DNA of 64,000 bases from Setoptus koraiensis (taxonomy: Eukaryota; Arthropoda), in NCBI GenBank assembly GCA_048013815.1, contig CM106585.1, positions 19,220,001-19,284,000 of the forward strand, written 5' to 3'. How positions within the stretch are numbered: the stretch's first letter is position 1; every line of letters starts with the position of its first letter. Under the pieces are notes generated by a model, which had not been told where the DNA came from, did no database searches, and saw nothing but the letters and a program-made list of their open reading frames with translations. Positions 45,118-56,968 of this stretch are shown here, piece after piece. Made by a program: the position numbers and the translations under genes.

Positions 45118-45330
45118 ATGTCTAAACTATTATCGATTATTGTCTTGTTAGCAGTAGTAATGATGGCCATCACTCTATCGGAGCATCAAGTGTCATGTCA
45201 GATCCCCAGAGGCGTCCGCTCAGCATCAATTGAGGTACCGAAAATGGACGCGCCAACCCCGCAACTTCCTCTGCAACAAAAGCGTGAAAGAGAGTGTAGA
45301 CCCTACTTTGATCCCAATTGTGAAGTCTAG
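45118..45330 (+). CDS. Small secreted peptide precursor
   Basis: 70 codons. A signal peptide (MSKLLSIIVLLAVVMMAITL, cleavage perhaps after SCQ) is followed by a short basic, Pro-rich chain ending QKRERECRPYFDPNCEV with two cysteines. KR and RE(R) sites could release a C-terminal peptide with one disulphide. The frame stops at TAG (45328-45330), meets a second TAG at 45337, and then stays open for 37 more sense codons with coding-like Pro/Ala/Lys composition to TAG at 45451. AATAAA occurs at 45466-45471 and 45576-45581. It lies between the two copies of the espin terminal exon, opposite strand. Not recognised. Confidence 0.6.
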   Translation: MSKLLSIIVLLAVVMMAITLSEHQVSCQIPRGVRSASIEVPKMDAPTPQLPLQQKRERECRPYFDPNCEV

Positions 45331-45673
45331 AACGTTTAGCCTGCACTCCCACAACCTTCTGCTGAACCATCGGTCCCCGCCAAGGTATCGGGAGATAAAG
45401 TAGTGGCAAATCAGGCAGCAACAAGTAACAAGAAGACTGGTAGCTCGAAATAGAAGCGATGGTACAATAAAGACTGTCTGTCTTGTATGATGCGGATGTT
45501 CTGCTTGTTAGTAGGGCGCTAATGAGAGACTTATGTTTTTTAAAGTTATCACTGTAATGACATATCTATTAGTTCAATAAATAAAAAAAGTTTCATTCGA
45601 CCTATTCCATTCATCATGTATCACATTTTTGTTCCATCTAAACTGATCTTAATCAATTGCATTCTGCCTCTAG

Positions 45674-45958
45674 CTCGTCCAAGTGGAGGTGGCAAAGAGC
45701 TAATATTGAACTCAGTGGGGGCCTTTACAAAGTGCTAGAAAATGGTGATCTCCAAATAGAACAAGTCATGCCTACAGACCAAGGACGATACAGATGTCGA
45801 GGCGCCAACAAACGTAAAATTACCTTCTTGTTTCATTTTTCAACTCAGTCAATCTCAACGATGACATTCATTCAGACATTCACTAACCAGAGCCATCAAT
45901 AATTTTATCAATTCATATAGTCCAGCTTGAAGGATACTGCTTGCCAATTAAAGAATAA
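45674..45958 (+). CDS. Immunoglobulin (I-set) domain fragment, two exons
   Basis: Exon 45674..45813 (acceptor CTCTAG, donor GTAAAA) encodes SSKWRWQRANIELS, then LENGDLQIEQVMPTDQGRYR and CRGANK: the W...LxI...D.GxYxC pattern of an I-set Ig domain lacking its first strands and first cysteine. A second exon 45921..45958 continues in phase (LQLEGYCLPIKE, stop). No upstream exon with the first half of the domain was found, so it is either a 3' fragment of a larger gene or a duplicated relic. It might belong to the same transcript as the peptide at 45118, but no joining donor is evident. Confidence 0.45.
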
Positions 45959-45978
45959 ATAATTCACACCAAACCACC

Positions 45979-46137
45979 ATGCCTATGGGAATGGACATAG
46001 CACAGAAGTACATTGAATCTGCGTTAAAATCAGAGGTGATTGAGGAGAGCTTTGCCAATTATGTAAACTATCCCGAGGAGACTATAAAATCTAGCATAAA
46101 TAATAGTCAACAGATCAAGCGTATCTTGAGATATTGA
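45979..46137 (+). CDS. Short unrecognised frame (52 codons)
   Basis: Begins MPMGMDIAQKYIESALKSEV and ends QQIKRILRY. Composition is that of a soluble helical peptide. It is followed by a second short frame (46139-46228, SINASQESEKIIKHYVNLTA) that echoes part of the first. Possibly the remains of a longer coding sequence. Low confidence; no family recognised. Confidence 0.25.
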   Translation: MPMGMDIAQKYIESALKSEVIEESFANYVNYPEETIKSSINNSQQIKRILRY

Positions 46138-46259
46138 GCATAAACGCCAGCCAGGAATCAGAGAAAATTATCAAACATTATGTAAACTTAACTGCACAAG
46201 CTAAATCTGACAACAAGTCAATAATTTAATTTGAGATGAAGACAGTGTGCGAGGCATGG

Positions 46260-46960
46260 ATACTGTTTATTATTATTATTGTTTTCGCTGAATTGCCGCA
46301 CAATCGAAAACACTTCAGACGAGCGCATTCGTTTCGCTGTTTTCGCTGTTTTCGTCGTTGTCTCCGTTGATTGACTAAATTAATTAATTGATTTACAATG
46401 CTGCCTATTAACTAGCTGTTGCTAGCACTAGCAGCTCAATGCTATTAGTATGATATGATATTGCTAGCAATATGATATAGTATATAGTGTGATATGATTC
46501 GTGGGTGTTAGCCTCGAGCGCTGTGTTGTCTTATTACACGTAATGGATGTGTCACCAGTAAACAACGTTTGTTTTACGCAGCTTTGGCATCCAATTATTA
46601 TTACAATTAGTTTGACTTTCGGTAGCACAATTTTTGTTGCTCGTTTCATTTGTATTTGTGTCTTTGTTTGCGTTACTGTTATAATTGCTGCTATTATTAT
46701 TATCGTCCGAATTATTGTCCGAACAATTGAACGATTGTGTTGGCGTTAATTGAACTGAATTTGATTTGTCATTGTTGTTGCTTGTATCATAAGCGTTTGT
46801 TACTTTTTGTTGTTGATCAATCATCGTCCTATTTGTTTCATTTGACAATTCAAAATTATTATTCAATTGATTAGAATAACAAGACTCATCATTGTTGCTC
46901 ATTGATTTGCCTTGGCCTGACTGATTATTATCATTGATGGTGCCGGAGTTGATACAGTCG
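46260..46960. repeat. Proximal copy of the espin terminal-exon duplication
   Basis: The original copy of the block at 44157-44875. It contains the end of the espin coding region (stop at 46552) and about 290 bp past it. Confidence 0.9.
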
Positions 46961-49900
46961 CTGTTTTGTTGCTGTTGTTTCGCTGTCGTCGCATTATTAT
47001 CACCGATCATATCACTGTTTATTATGCAATACAAATGCCACAGGGATTAATGAGACGGTAATTATAATAATTAATTGGCAGTTGATGAGAATTGAAAATA
47101 TTTAATTAGCAGTGACATGGATACAGTATCAGTCTGCAAAACCAGCGATGCTTACCTTTGAGTTGTAACAGATTTCGACGAGCAGTCCGTAGCTTTAGTT
47201 GTTGCATTACCATTGGTTATTTTATCCGTTGTTGCCAATTGTTGGTGCCTCTTCCACAACGGGGCACCGCCGTTGCTAGCGACGCTAGGCTGTTGTTTGG
47301 TTTTGTTTGTCTCATTTTGATTTGTGTGATTCTCCTGTTTTGCCCTTTCGGCCGCCCGTTTGGCCAGCATAAATCTCTTCCATTCGGGAACCACCATTCC
47401 CTTGGCATCTTTTTCCGGTATGCTGTTGAGAAAATTCTCCGGCGCAAACGCTTGCTCATTTGCACCCTTCGCGGGCACCCCACACAACGACGGCGACGAC
47501 GAACACCAAGCCAATTTGCCCTGTCTCGCTATTGACTCTTTAAACTCATTTGCATCTCTAATGGTGGCAATAACCTTTTTTTCGCACCCATTCATGGGTG
47601 ACCATTTTGAGTTTATCTCTTTTATTTTGCAATCATTGTCATTTTGGGCTAGGCGCTTGTTGGTGCGACTGTTCGTTGGTTGCGACGATGACGACCTGTT
47701 GTTTTTGCTCGACGTGTCACAGCTATTTATGTGGTCGTCAAAGAATTTCAACTCCTCAGCTATACGATTGTCGTCGTATGAATCGTTTGATTCTGTGGCT
47801 GTCGTTGTTGACGACACATTCGACGACGACACCGAACCTCCCAGAGACGAGCCAGACGAGGCCACTGAGCTGACGGGCGAACACAATGGCGAGCTGGCAA
47901 GCGACGATCGGTGTTTCATTATGGGCGTCGCTGTTGTTAATTTCTGCTGTTTCCGGTTGCCGCTATTGCTGTGTGTTTGTTGATCTGTGCCAAATGTTGC
48001 AATTGGGTAGGGATTTTTTTGTTGTGTTTGGGTAGTCATAGTAGTAGTAGTTAGTTGTTTGGCTGCTTGCACAGGAAGTAGCCTCTTGAGGTATTCCGAG
48101 GGCTTTATGTTGGCTCCGTCTTGCGGCGGCGTCGAGAACTGAGGCGGAACAAAGGACAAAGAATCACCTTTGGCTTGGTTGTTGCTGTTTGGTTGCTTGG
48201 CCAGCAGGGATAATCGTTTTGAGGCCATAATCGGGTCTTGGTAGCCGCTGTCGTCCGAGGCATGCGACTGAAATTTGTTGTGCGATTCCATGGAGTTGTG
48301 ATCGTCGGAGTTGGCGTCTGTTTGTTGTCTCTTCAGGGCCAGCATGATGTCCTGTTGGTGGCGCTGTTGTTGTCCATTGAAGCCGTTGTAGCCGTGCATG
48401 TGACCCGCGCCAGCCGGCCCGCGTGGCGGCGGCGGTGGGGGCGGTGGTGGCGGCGGCGGAGGCGGCGGTGGCGGCGCCATCATCGGCGATCTGTGCTGAA
48501 CGGGCCTGTGTTGATTCTTCGGACAGTGTTTGGCCAATTGTTGCTGTTGCTGTTGTTGCTGCTGTTGCTGTTGTTGCTGCTGTTGCTGTTGTTGCTGCTG
48601 TTGTTGCTGCTGGCCGGGATGCTCGAAATACCGGGGCCCCTGACCGTCGAATGGGGGCGCTGCCAGGCTGGCGCCACTCTGATCCGAAGACAACGACGAC
48701 AGCGATGAGCTCGCGGGCGACCTGACGGCCGCTCTCATTGTTGCCGCCGGTTGCTTGCCTCTGTTTCCGGTTTGTTTGTTGCTGGCGAGGGCGCCGGTTG
48801 TTTGGCCGTCCAACGAGGCACGTTTCTTTTTTGTTCTCAACGATATGGTGCTGCGCATTGTTGCGCTGTTCACCTGATGCTGATTCTTCACCTGGACACA
48901 CTGTTGCTGTTGGCCGTTGTTGGTGGTGGCCAGTTTGTGGTTGTTGCGACTAACGCTGGCACCAATACTGGGCTGCTTGCCGCTGCTGGCATTAGAACCA
49001 TTTATGGCGCCCCCTGTCAGATTGCTGAGCATGCCAATGAGAAAGTTTTTGCGCGTTCTCAGGCTCGGACAGGGCGATTTGTGCCGGCTTGCGCTCGTTC
49101 CGAAACAGCGCTGCTTGTCTCCGGACTGTTGTTGCTGCTGTTGTTGTTGTTGCTGTTGTTGTTGCTGCTGTTGTTGCTGTTGCTGGTGATTGCTGAGATG
49201 CTGTTGCTGTTGACTGCTGAGATGCTGTTGCATGTCGAGATGCTGACGGATTGGCGCGTGACGCACGGCCATATCGCCGACGTAATCCTCGAGCTCGTCG
49301 CCGTCGTCCTGTTGGTGGTTGCGTGGTTGTTGGGCACAGGTGAAGCCGTTGCCCATCGCAGTGGGCAGATGCTGGCCGGCGCCGGCGTTCGGCTCGCTCG
49401 CCAGGCCCGCCAAATAGTCCGAGGTGGCCGACGAGGCCGACACCGACGACGACGACGACGAGCTGACAATGGTGCCGCTACTTCCGCTCATTCGACGGCG
49501 CATGAGGGCGCAATTTGTGATCGATCGAGTATTCTCATAATTGCGTGATTCTGCCAGTGATTTGAGCGAGTTTTGCGCAACGCCGTGTAGGCGTCGCTGC
49601 TGACCGCTCATTTGGTTCATGAAATCGCCGTTTGCCATTGCTGTTGTGTTGTTTAGATCGGGCGAACTGTCGGGCGAACTGTGTTGCTGTTTACTTCCGG
49701 TGCGCGCCGATGCCGAAGATCGCTGCAACGCGGCGTACTGCTGCTGCTGCTGCTGTTGGACAGCAAATATCTGCGCCCTGACGTTATTGCCAACGGTGGC
49801 CGACGAGTACTTGTTGTCGCAGCCCACATTTGCCAGCCGATTTGGGGCCGGCTCGGATGCGAGCGGCTCGCCCCCGCGGCAATTGTACAGGCACTTCCGT

Positions 49901-52900
49901 TCCGCGGGCAACGTCATGCAGCGTTTGTGGGGCCGGGCCGGTGCCGGCGTCATGTCGGCCCGTTCCAAGTGCCGGTCGTCGCGGTCGTCGTGGTCGCTTT
50001 CGCAACCGTTCAGGTCGGCCATCTCGTCCAGCAGCATGGCCTTGATGAGCCTGGCGCCCTCTTCGTCGTCGAGGTCGCTGCTGTTGTTGCGCTCGTCGTC
50101 GTCGCAGTCGTATGGCTGGCCATTGGTGCCCATTAGTTCACTGAACAGGCTGTAGTTGGCGCTGTCGCCCGCAAGCTGGTTGGCGCTGTTCAGCGTGTAC
50201 GGGCTCCTCTCGTGCGCCTCCAATTGGTAGGAGCCCGACAAGAGGGTGTCGCCGCCGGCCGGCATCGCGCCCAACTCGCCCATCGATTCGCCTGTCGCTT
50301 GTTGGCCGGCTGTTGCTTGTTGGTCGCTTGTTGCGGGCTGCCGCATTTCCGTTCGGGCCGGTGCGCCCGTTGCCTGTTGCGCCTGTTGACTAGTCGGGTT
50401 GCTGGCGCTGCTCGGGTTGCTGGCGGCGCTGTGATCGTGTCTCGGTTGTTGCTGCGGTTGTTGCGGTTGTTGCGATTGTTGCGGTTGTTGCGGTTGTTGC
50501 GGTTGTTGCGGTTGTTGCGGTTGTTGCTGCGGTTGTTGGTGCTCGGTGCTCGCCGTTTGCTGGGCGCAACTGGCCGGCGTTTGTCTGCAGCGCTGTTCGG
50601 TCTTGTCCGGCTGGCTGTTTGGCAGAGTTTTGCTGGGCGCCTCGATCGCCGCGCCGGGCCTCTTGATGCGGCAGCTCTTCCTGACGGGTATCGCGCGGTC
50701 TATTGTTGCGCCGGCGTGACTTCCGTCGCCCATCAACAGTAGTTGGCCGTTGTGGTTGTGGCTGTTGTTGTGGTTGCTGCTGGCCACGTTGCAGTAAACA
50801 ATTTGGTGTTTATAGTGCTCGTTGGCCACGATGTGACTGTGGTGATTATGATGATTATTGTGATTAGCGCGACGCTGATTTATATCCGCGCCAGAGTCGC
50901 TCTCGTCGGCCGGCTTGTTTGCGCCGCCAGCAGATAAATTATCCGGCTCGCTGTTGCTGTTGTTGCCGCTGTTGTTGCCGCTGCCGCAATTAACGCTGAT
51001 GATACAAGTGTTGCTGTCATTATTGTCAGATTGTACAGGCGTGTCACAGAGGGGATTTACGCAATGCGATTGCGTTTTATTGGGCACGCTCTCGCTTGTC
51101 TTCGTCAGTTCGCGAGGCTGGCGTGTCGCTGTGCCGCCGCCGCTGCCACTATCGCTGGGCTTTGCATTGTTATTATCCGGCTCACCATTTCGGCTGCCAT
51201 TGGGCTCGCCATTTTTGCTGCCATTGGGCTCGCCATTTTTGCTGCCATTGGGCTCGCCATTTTTGCTGCTATCTGGCTGCTGCCGCCGCCGTGAATCATC
51301 GCTATTATCCGACTGCAAATCGTTATTGGCGGCCCGCCGTGCGCACCGTCGTGTGTCATTGTCTTGACGCTCGTGATCAGTGGCGCCAATGGGCGCTTGT
51401 CGAGCATCGTCGTCTTGCCGCTGCTCGCCTGTTTTTTGCCCGTCATTGTTGTTGCCGCTGTTGTTGTTGTTGTTTTGGTTGTTGCCGTTGTTGTTGCCGT
51501 TGTTGTTGTCGTGGTTGTGGTTGTTGTTGTCGCTGTTGTTGTTGTTGCTGGCGCTATCACGAGACTGCTGCGGCGCACTGTCGCTAATTAGTCGCCTGTC
51601 ACTAATTAGCGTCTCTATTAAGTCTCTATTTGCCAATTTGGGCAATTGGCTCTTGTCGGCTGAGCCGCCGGCGGCGGCGCTGTTACTGTGGCTCGACAAG
51701 GGCGCCGCTCGCTCCTGGTCTGACGACGCCGTAAACGCAACTGAATTGTTGTTATCTGAATTATTGTTATGTAACGTGAGGGGGCCGCTATCGTCGTCGC
51801 TGTTGGCACATGTCACATTGTTGCCACAGCCGGCGCATGCATTCTGCAATGACATTCTGTTAAGCATTGGCTGGCTCGCTGACATATATTTATTGTTGCT
51901 GCTGCTGCTGCTGCCATTACATAATTTTGCCGCCGATTTGCAGTGGCCGATTGAGTAGTGAGTTGCGCTTGATTTCGCTTCGTTTGACTGTCTCAGTTTC
52001 TTGCTGCCAATCGCTGGCTTGTCTCTCGTCAGCGCCGGCTTGCCGTGGCCGCCGGAGCCCAGGTAAATCGTTGTTAGCTGTACGTCGCCGCTGTGGCGAG
52101 CGGACAATTGTTGCTGTTGTTGTTGCATCTTGTCCAGAATCATTTGTCGGCTGATGGGGCTCAAATGAACGGCGCCGCCGTTGCTGTATTGTGTGTCGTT
52201 ACAATAAATTGTTTTATCACTTTTGCTCATTTGTTTGCTTTTGGCAAACAGCAGCCTGTTTCCAGCGACATCTCGCTGATAAATTTTGTTGCGTAACTTT
52301 TGATTTGCTGCTTGCTCGTCGCAGTTGGCCCACGTCGTTCCGTTCGTGTCGCCGTCCACATTTTGGGCGCCATAGTTTGCGAAATAGGCGCCACTCACGT
52401 TGTTGTTGATATTGGCGCGCTCGTCGCCAACGGCGTGTCGACTGTGCGATCTGGGCTGCTGCTGCTGCGGACGATGCCTCTGACCGGAAGTGGCGCCCAC
52501 AGCGGCAATATTGATTTGGCTGGCGTAGCGACGATTTTGCAGCGCGGACGCTTTTGAATTTGTGAGCCGCTGCCGTTGCTGCTGCTGCTGCTGATCTTGA
52601 CTAATGAATCTGGCCGCGTTCAGGGGCCCGTTGAGCACCTGTTGCTGCTGGCACGGGCCGGTGTCCGAGTCCCGCATGCCGGTATCGTAGAAACACTGCT
52701 CGGGATCGCAATAGATCTTTGCGCCCGCATTCAATATTTCGTCCCTGTTATACTGATACTGTTGCTGCAAAAATTGCTGCTGCTGTTTTTGATTGCTGTT
52801 CACTATTGTAGCTCGCGGAATGTCCACCAGAGAGGCGCTGTTGCATTGCATTATTTGATCGTAATGCTGCTGACTAATTAACGCCGATTGGGCCACTGCA

Positions 52901-54067
52901 TGCAGTGCCTGTGGCGGCTGACATTGGCGCTGCTCGCAACGATTCAGCAAGGCCCGCGACGCCATCTGCTCCAGATAACTGGGCAACAGCTGATTGAGGT
53001 CAAATTCCGCGGACAGGCAATTGTTCTTTTGTTTACATCCGGCCAGACTTTGTGTTGCGTAATAGGCCATCAGGGCCAGACACTCTATTTGTCCGTTGTC
53101 CACGGCGTCGTTGAGCGGCGTCAGGCCCGACTGGTCGGGCATCAGTTTGGCCTTGGCGTGCTTCAGCAGCCACTTGATAATGGTTTTGTGGCCCCGACTG
53201 GCGGCGAAATGGAGCGCCGTGGCGCCGTCGTTGTCGCGCATGTTCACGTCCACGTGTTGCTCTGAGACCTGCGGTTGACAGTTGTCGTTTGACAGTTGTC
53301 GTTTGGGGGTCGCCGTTTGACAGTTGTCATTTGACAGTCGTGTGACAGTCGTTTGACAGTCGTTTGACAGTTGACGGTTGTCGTGTGGCAGTCGATTGTA
53401 ATTGATGAAGGGAGACAATTAGTGAGTGAACTTGTCAGTATAATTATAAGTATGGTTAGTTTGAGGGGGCGCCACTAGGGGCACGTGGTTGCCACAGTAC
53501 TCACCATCCACTTGATGCACTTGAAGGCGCCCATTTGCGCGGCCGCGTGGATCGGGGCCATTCCGTCCTTGGCCTGCAGGGCAAGGCTGCCGCCCCCCTT
53601 CACCACGAGATACTTGAGCACGTCCAAGTGGCCCTCTTGCGCGGCCAGATACACGGGCGTCACGTAGTTTTCCATGGGCGTGTTGGCGCTAATGACAACA
53701 TTGTCAGATCAATTATGTAATAATAATGTAATGTAATAATAAATTATGCAAATTAGATGAGATCAATGGCAATTCGAATTATGCAAATTATGCAAATTAG
53801 ATCAGATTGAGATCGCGATACAACAGTTCGAGTTGAGATCAGAGCTGTTGCACGTGGTCACGGTGACCGCATCCGGTCGCGTCCGGTTGCGCCTTCAGCG
53901 AGCACTCACCTGAGCCGGGGGTCGCGCGACTCAACCAGCAGGCGCACGCAGTCCAGACAGCCCTTGGCCGCGGCGTAGTGAAGCGCCAGGGCCCCAACTC
54001 GCGCCATCAGCTGCTGTTGCTGGTGCTGCTGTTGCACAGCGGACAGGTGAATCGCTTTTGAGGCCAT
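46552..54067 (-). CDS. forked/ESPN: Espin / Forked ankyrin-repeat actin-bundling protein
   Basis: Four exons on the minus strand, 54067..53910, 53688..53505, 53268..47156 and 47014..46552, join in phase to 6918 nt (2305 aa). Espins cross-link actin filaments in bristles, stereocilia and microvilli. Ankyrin repeats lie at ~25-205 ([80 protein letters not shown]). A huge disordered middle follows, with Asn-, Gln- and Ser-rich runs and [12 protein letters not shown] repeats. Two poly-Gln tracts (~1476 and ~1667) and an 18-residue poly-Pro (~1711, profilin or SH3 type) precede the conserved C-terminal pair [12 protein letters not shown] (~2076) and APLWKRHQQ (~2117), equivalent to PIPEWKRQVMVRK and MPAWRRDLLRKK of human espin. 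The Asn-rich last exon ends LRKTNVVYW. Vertebrate espins have more ankyrin repeats, so earlier exons probably exist upstream; the ATG follows CAGCAG and may be internal. Confidence 0.9.
53275..53400. repeat. Minisatellite inside an espin intron
   Basis: Imperfect ~10-12-bp units of the kind GTTTGACAGTCGTTTGACAGT fill most of the 236-bp intron 53269-53504. They leave the frame open, which is why the large exon appears to extend upstream to 53418. The acceptor CGCAG/GTCTC at 53269/53268 and the homology of [15 protein letters not shown] to espin set the true exon start. Confidence 0.8.
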
Positions 54068-56770
54068 CTGCTGGTCGTTTTTGTGTGTGTGTACAATTGA
54101 TTGCAAATTCAGAGAGTGTGTGTGTCGATAATAGACGATGGATAGACGATAAATAGACCAAGTGTTCTCATCACCAGAGGGAGCGCGTTTATAAATAGAT
54201 ACAATTATGAATAGGTGGCAATCACATCGCTTCGCTCGGACAGACGTCGCAAGATAATCTCTAGAATGCTTTTCTGGTTTGTCGGCGCATCCGCTGCGGC
54301 GATCTTGCCGATAACAGCGCCGTCGATAATGTTGTTGCTGTTGGACGACGTTCTCTCAAACGATGGCAGTCGCCTGGATTGGGGTTACGGCCCTGCGTGA
54401 AGCAGCGGCGCTAGCTCGATTGGTCGGCCACTGACCAGTGGCGACTCATTGAATGGCAGCTTGTTTTTGTTCACTGTTGGGCGCAGATTTCGCCTAGATT
54501 GACCTCACCAAATCGCACACGCACACTGTGGCGAGATTGGCGTTTAAAAGTGGGGAAAAAGTTAAATTTAAGAGTTGATCAGATAAGCGCAAGTGCCGCC
54601 GCCGCCGCTTCTAAATGCATTAAGATGTAACGTTGCTGCGAATGCTTCGACGTGACGCTGAGAGAGCCTTTTGATAAAATCTGCACCGGGCACCACACAA
54701 AAACAAGAGATAATGTGACGCCGATGATTGATCGATGGGCGTCCAGAGGCTCGCCAGTGGTCAGTGGTCTGCGGCCGTTGTATTTCCTAGTGGCCAAATA
54801 AATAACGCCAATCGTAGCCGAGCTCGAGGGGCTATTAATGCAATCTATGCTATTTACGCTATTTATGCTATTTGGAGATTTATTTTTTCTGTCTCTGCTG
54901 TCTGTGTCAGTTGGCGCCCAACGATGCAAACTGTTGGCGTGTTACGTAACAGTTGTGTCAGACAATGTTAACAGTCAGATGAAATCTCGCTGCCTTGATG
55001 AGTCTTCTTGTGATTGGCGTGCAGTAATGAGAGTAACTCAGCGCTTCGCAACAATAACAAGCAATAAGTTACGTAATTTGGTAAAAATCTTTGAATTCGC
55101 TGTGTTAAAATCTTGTACGCACTAGGTCTGAGAGTGTTGGCTGAGAGTGACACGAACCACTTGACAGCTAGATCGTTCCGACTCGTTTCGTGGCTGTGTG
55201 AAGTTGACACTAGTTAGTTGACACTGCCGGCGATTGGTGATTTCTGCTGAATTTTTGATTTTGTTCGTAGCTTCGTTTGAATTTCGTTTGCAGCTTCTTT
55301 TGAATTTCGTTTGCAGCTTCGCTCGAATTTTGTTTGGAGCCTCGTCTGAACTTGCGACAGCTCGCAACAGGTTGCAGCGGGCGAATGTTGTCGCTTATTG
55401 GTCGCCACCAGCTAAGTGCACACTCGACTGGCGACAACAGGTAACTGGTTCGTCCGTTAAATATGGTCGTGATGATACAATTGGCCAGCGCCAGTGGTGT
55501 CGCTATTGGTGCGGCTCATTCAGTTGGTTGACTAGGTATGGCATGAGTGGCTGTTGTTGCGGCCGATGAAACGATCAATGGAGTATCACAAATGTTTGTG
55601 GCGACGCTGCAATCGGCTCTGGCTCGCTGGTTGCTTCTTTTTTTAACAATGAATGCTTGTGTTGTGCGATAATGTGGCCATAATCTTCTCTAATTCTATA
55701 ATGCGCCGAGGGTGTCACGGTCACTAGCATCATTAGTGGCTCGCTTGGTCACTGTTGGCCGCTGTTGGTCACTGTCGGTCACTGCTGGTCACTGTTGGCC
55801 GCTGTTGGTCGCTATTGGTCACTGTTGGTCACTGTTGGTCAGCGTCGGTGGCATCATTAGCATGCTGTTATCACTTGCTGTGTGTGTTGTTACTGTTGCT
55901 GGTGACGTAACGTAGCGTTCACTGACTTGCTGTGCAATTGACTGGCTGTACGATTGACTTGCTGTACGATTGACTGGCTGTGCGATTGACTGGCTAACAA
56001 CGACGCGATGTAACCGCTAAATGGCGACACAAACAAACAATGGTCAGTAAATGATGGCGATCAATGGCCAATAGCCGGTCATTGCTGCAACCTGTTGCTA
56101 CAGTTTAGCCAGTTTGCAGTTTATTGTCACCGCCAAATATTGCACTGATGCTATTATTGCTCTGATAACCGGCGCTATAACTGGCGCTATTACCGGCGCT
56201 ATTACTGGCGCTATTGCTGGCGCTATCGCGGCTAGCTGGATATCGCTGGATGTGGCTGGATGCGGCTGGATGTGGCGAGTGGACGGTGGTGCCGCGGTCA
56301 AGGCGACTTCGATGGCGCACTATGTGTTAATATGATTAGTTGTTGTGTGTAACAGTAATGAGCGTAATGAGCGAGAGGTTAACTCGCCGCGATGACGACA
56401 GTGTCGTCTCGATTATTTACAACAGCGTAGTTGTGTCACCGCTCGCACACAGTGTTTGTTGTTGCTGATTACGTAATGAGCGCTCAACTGACGCTTGTGA
56501 GTGCTTGCGAGCTGACCGAGAGGCCAACTTTGTCATGTAAATCACACAAGCGCTCCTTTGACATGCGTGTGTGTGTGTGTCTTAATTCGAGTTAAATTGT
56601 TGATAGATTTGTCTGGACGATGCTGGCACTAGTTGAAAAAGTCAACAGCTTGCTGGGACGCCCAATAGTCGCAATGGTGGCGCTGGCCGAATCGAAGCCA
56701 AGCGAATCGGACGTTGCAATCATTAATCGCATTTGCTAACTGTGAGCAACAAAAAATCATAAACAAAAAA
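54068..56770. repeat. Minisatellite-rich upstream flank of espin
   Basis: No gene recognised. It carries four unrelated minisatellites. About 55262-55345: units like GCTTCGTTTGAATTTCGTTT. About 55744-55856: ~12-bp GGTCACTGTTGG units. About 55922-55996: ~16-bp GACTGGCTGTACGATT units. About 56160-56232: 15-bp CGGCGCTATTACTGG units. The frames across them are repeat artefacts. Further 5' exons or the promoter of espin could be here, but none could be shown. Confidence 0.6.
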
Positions 56771-56774
56771 CACC

Positions 56775-56968
56775 ACTGCCGTTGCCGTTGCTGTCGTTGT
56801 TGTTGCTGTTGCCGTTGTTGTTTTTACTGTTGTTGCCGTTGTTGCTGTTGTTGCTGTTGTTGCTGTTGTTGCTGTTGTTGCTGTTGTTGCTGTTGTTGCT
56901 GTTGTTGCTGTTGTTGCTGTTGTTGCTGTTGTTGCTGTTGTTGTTGTTGTTGCTGTTGTTGTTGTGTG
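56775..56968. repeat. GTTGTTGCT (CAA/CAG) repeat
   Basis: About twenty 9-bp units of GTTGTTGCT, i.e. mixed CAA/CAG on the minus strand. Every frame is open (Leu, Cys, or Asn-Ser-Asn type runs), and none has flanking domain sequence, so I read it as a non-coding microsatellite similar in make-up to those coding poly-Gln in espin. Confidence 0.8.

Noticed and set aside
47158-53278. Many long plus-strand frames (Leu/Val/Cys/Arg-rich) opposite espin
   Set aside because: Antisense shadows of codon-biased, repeat-rich espin exons; no domains of their own.
53269-53418. Extra N-terminus ([10 protein letters not shown]...) of the large espin frame
   Set aside because: It is the open intron minisatellite. 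A good acceptor at 53269 and espin homology place the exon start at 53268.
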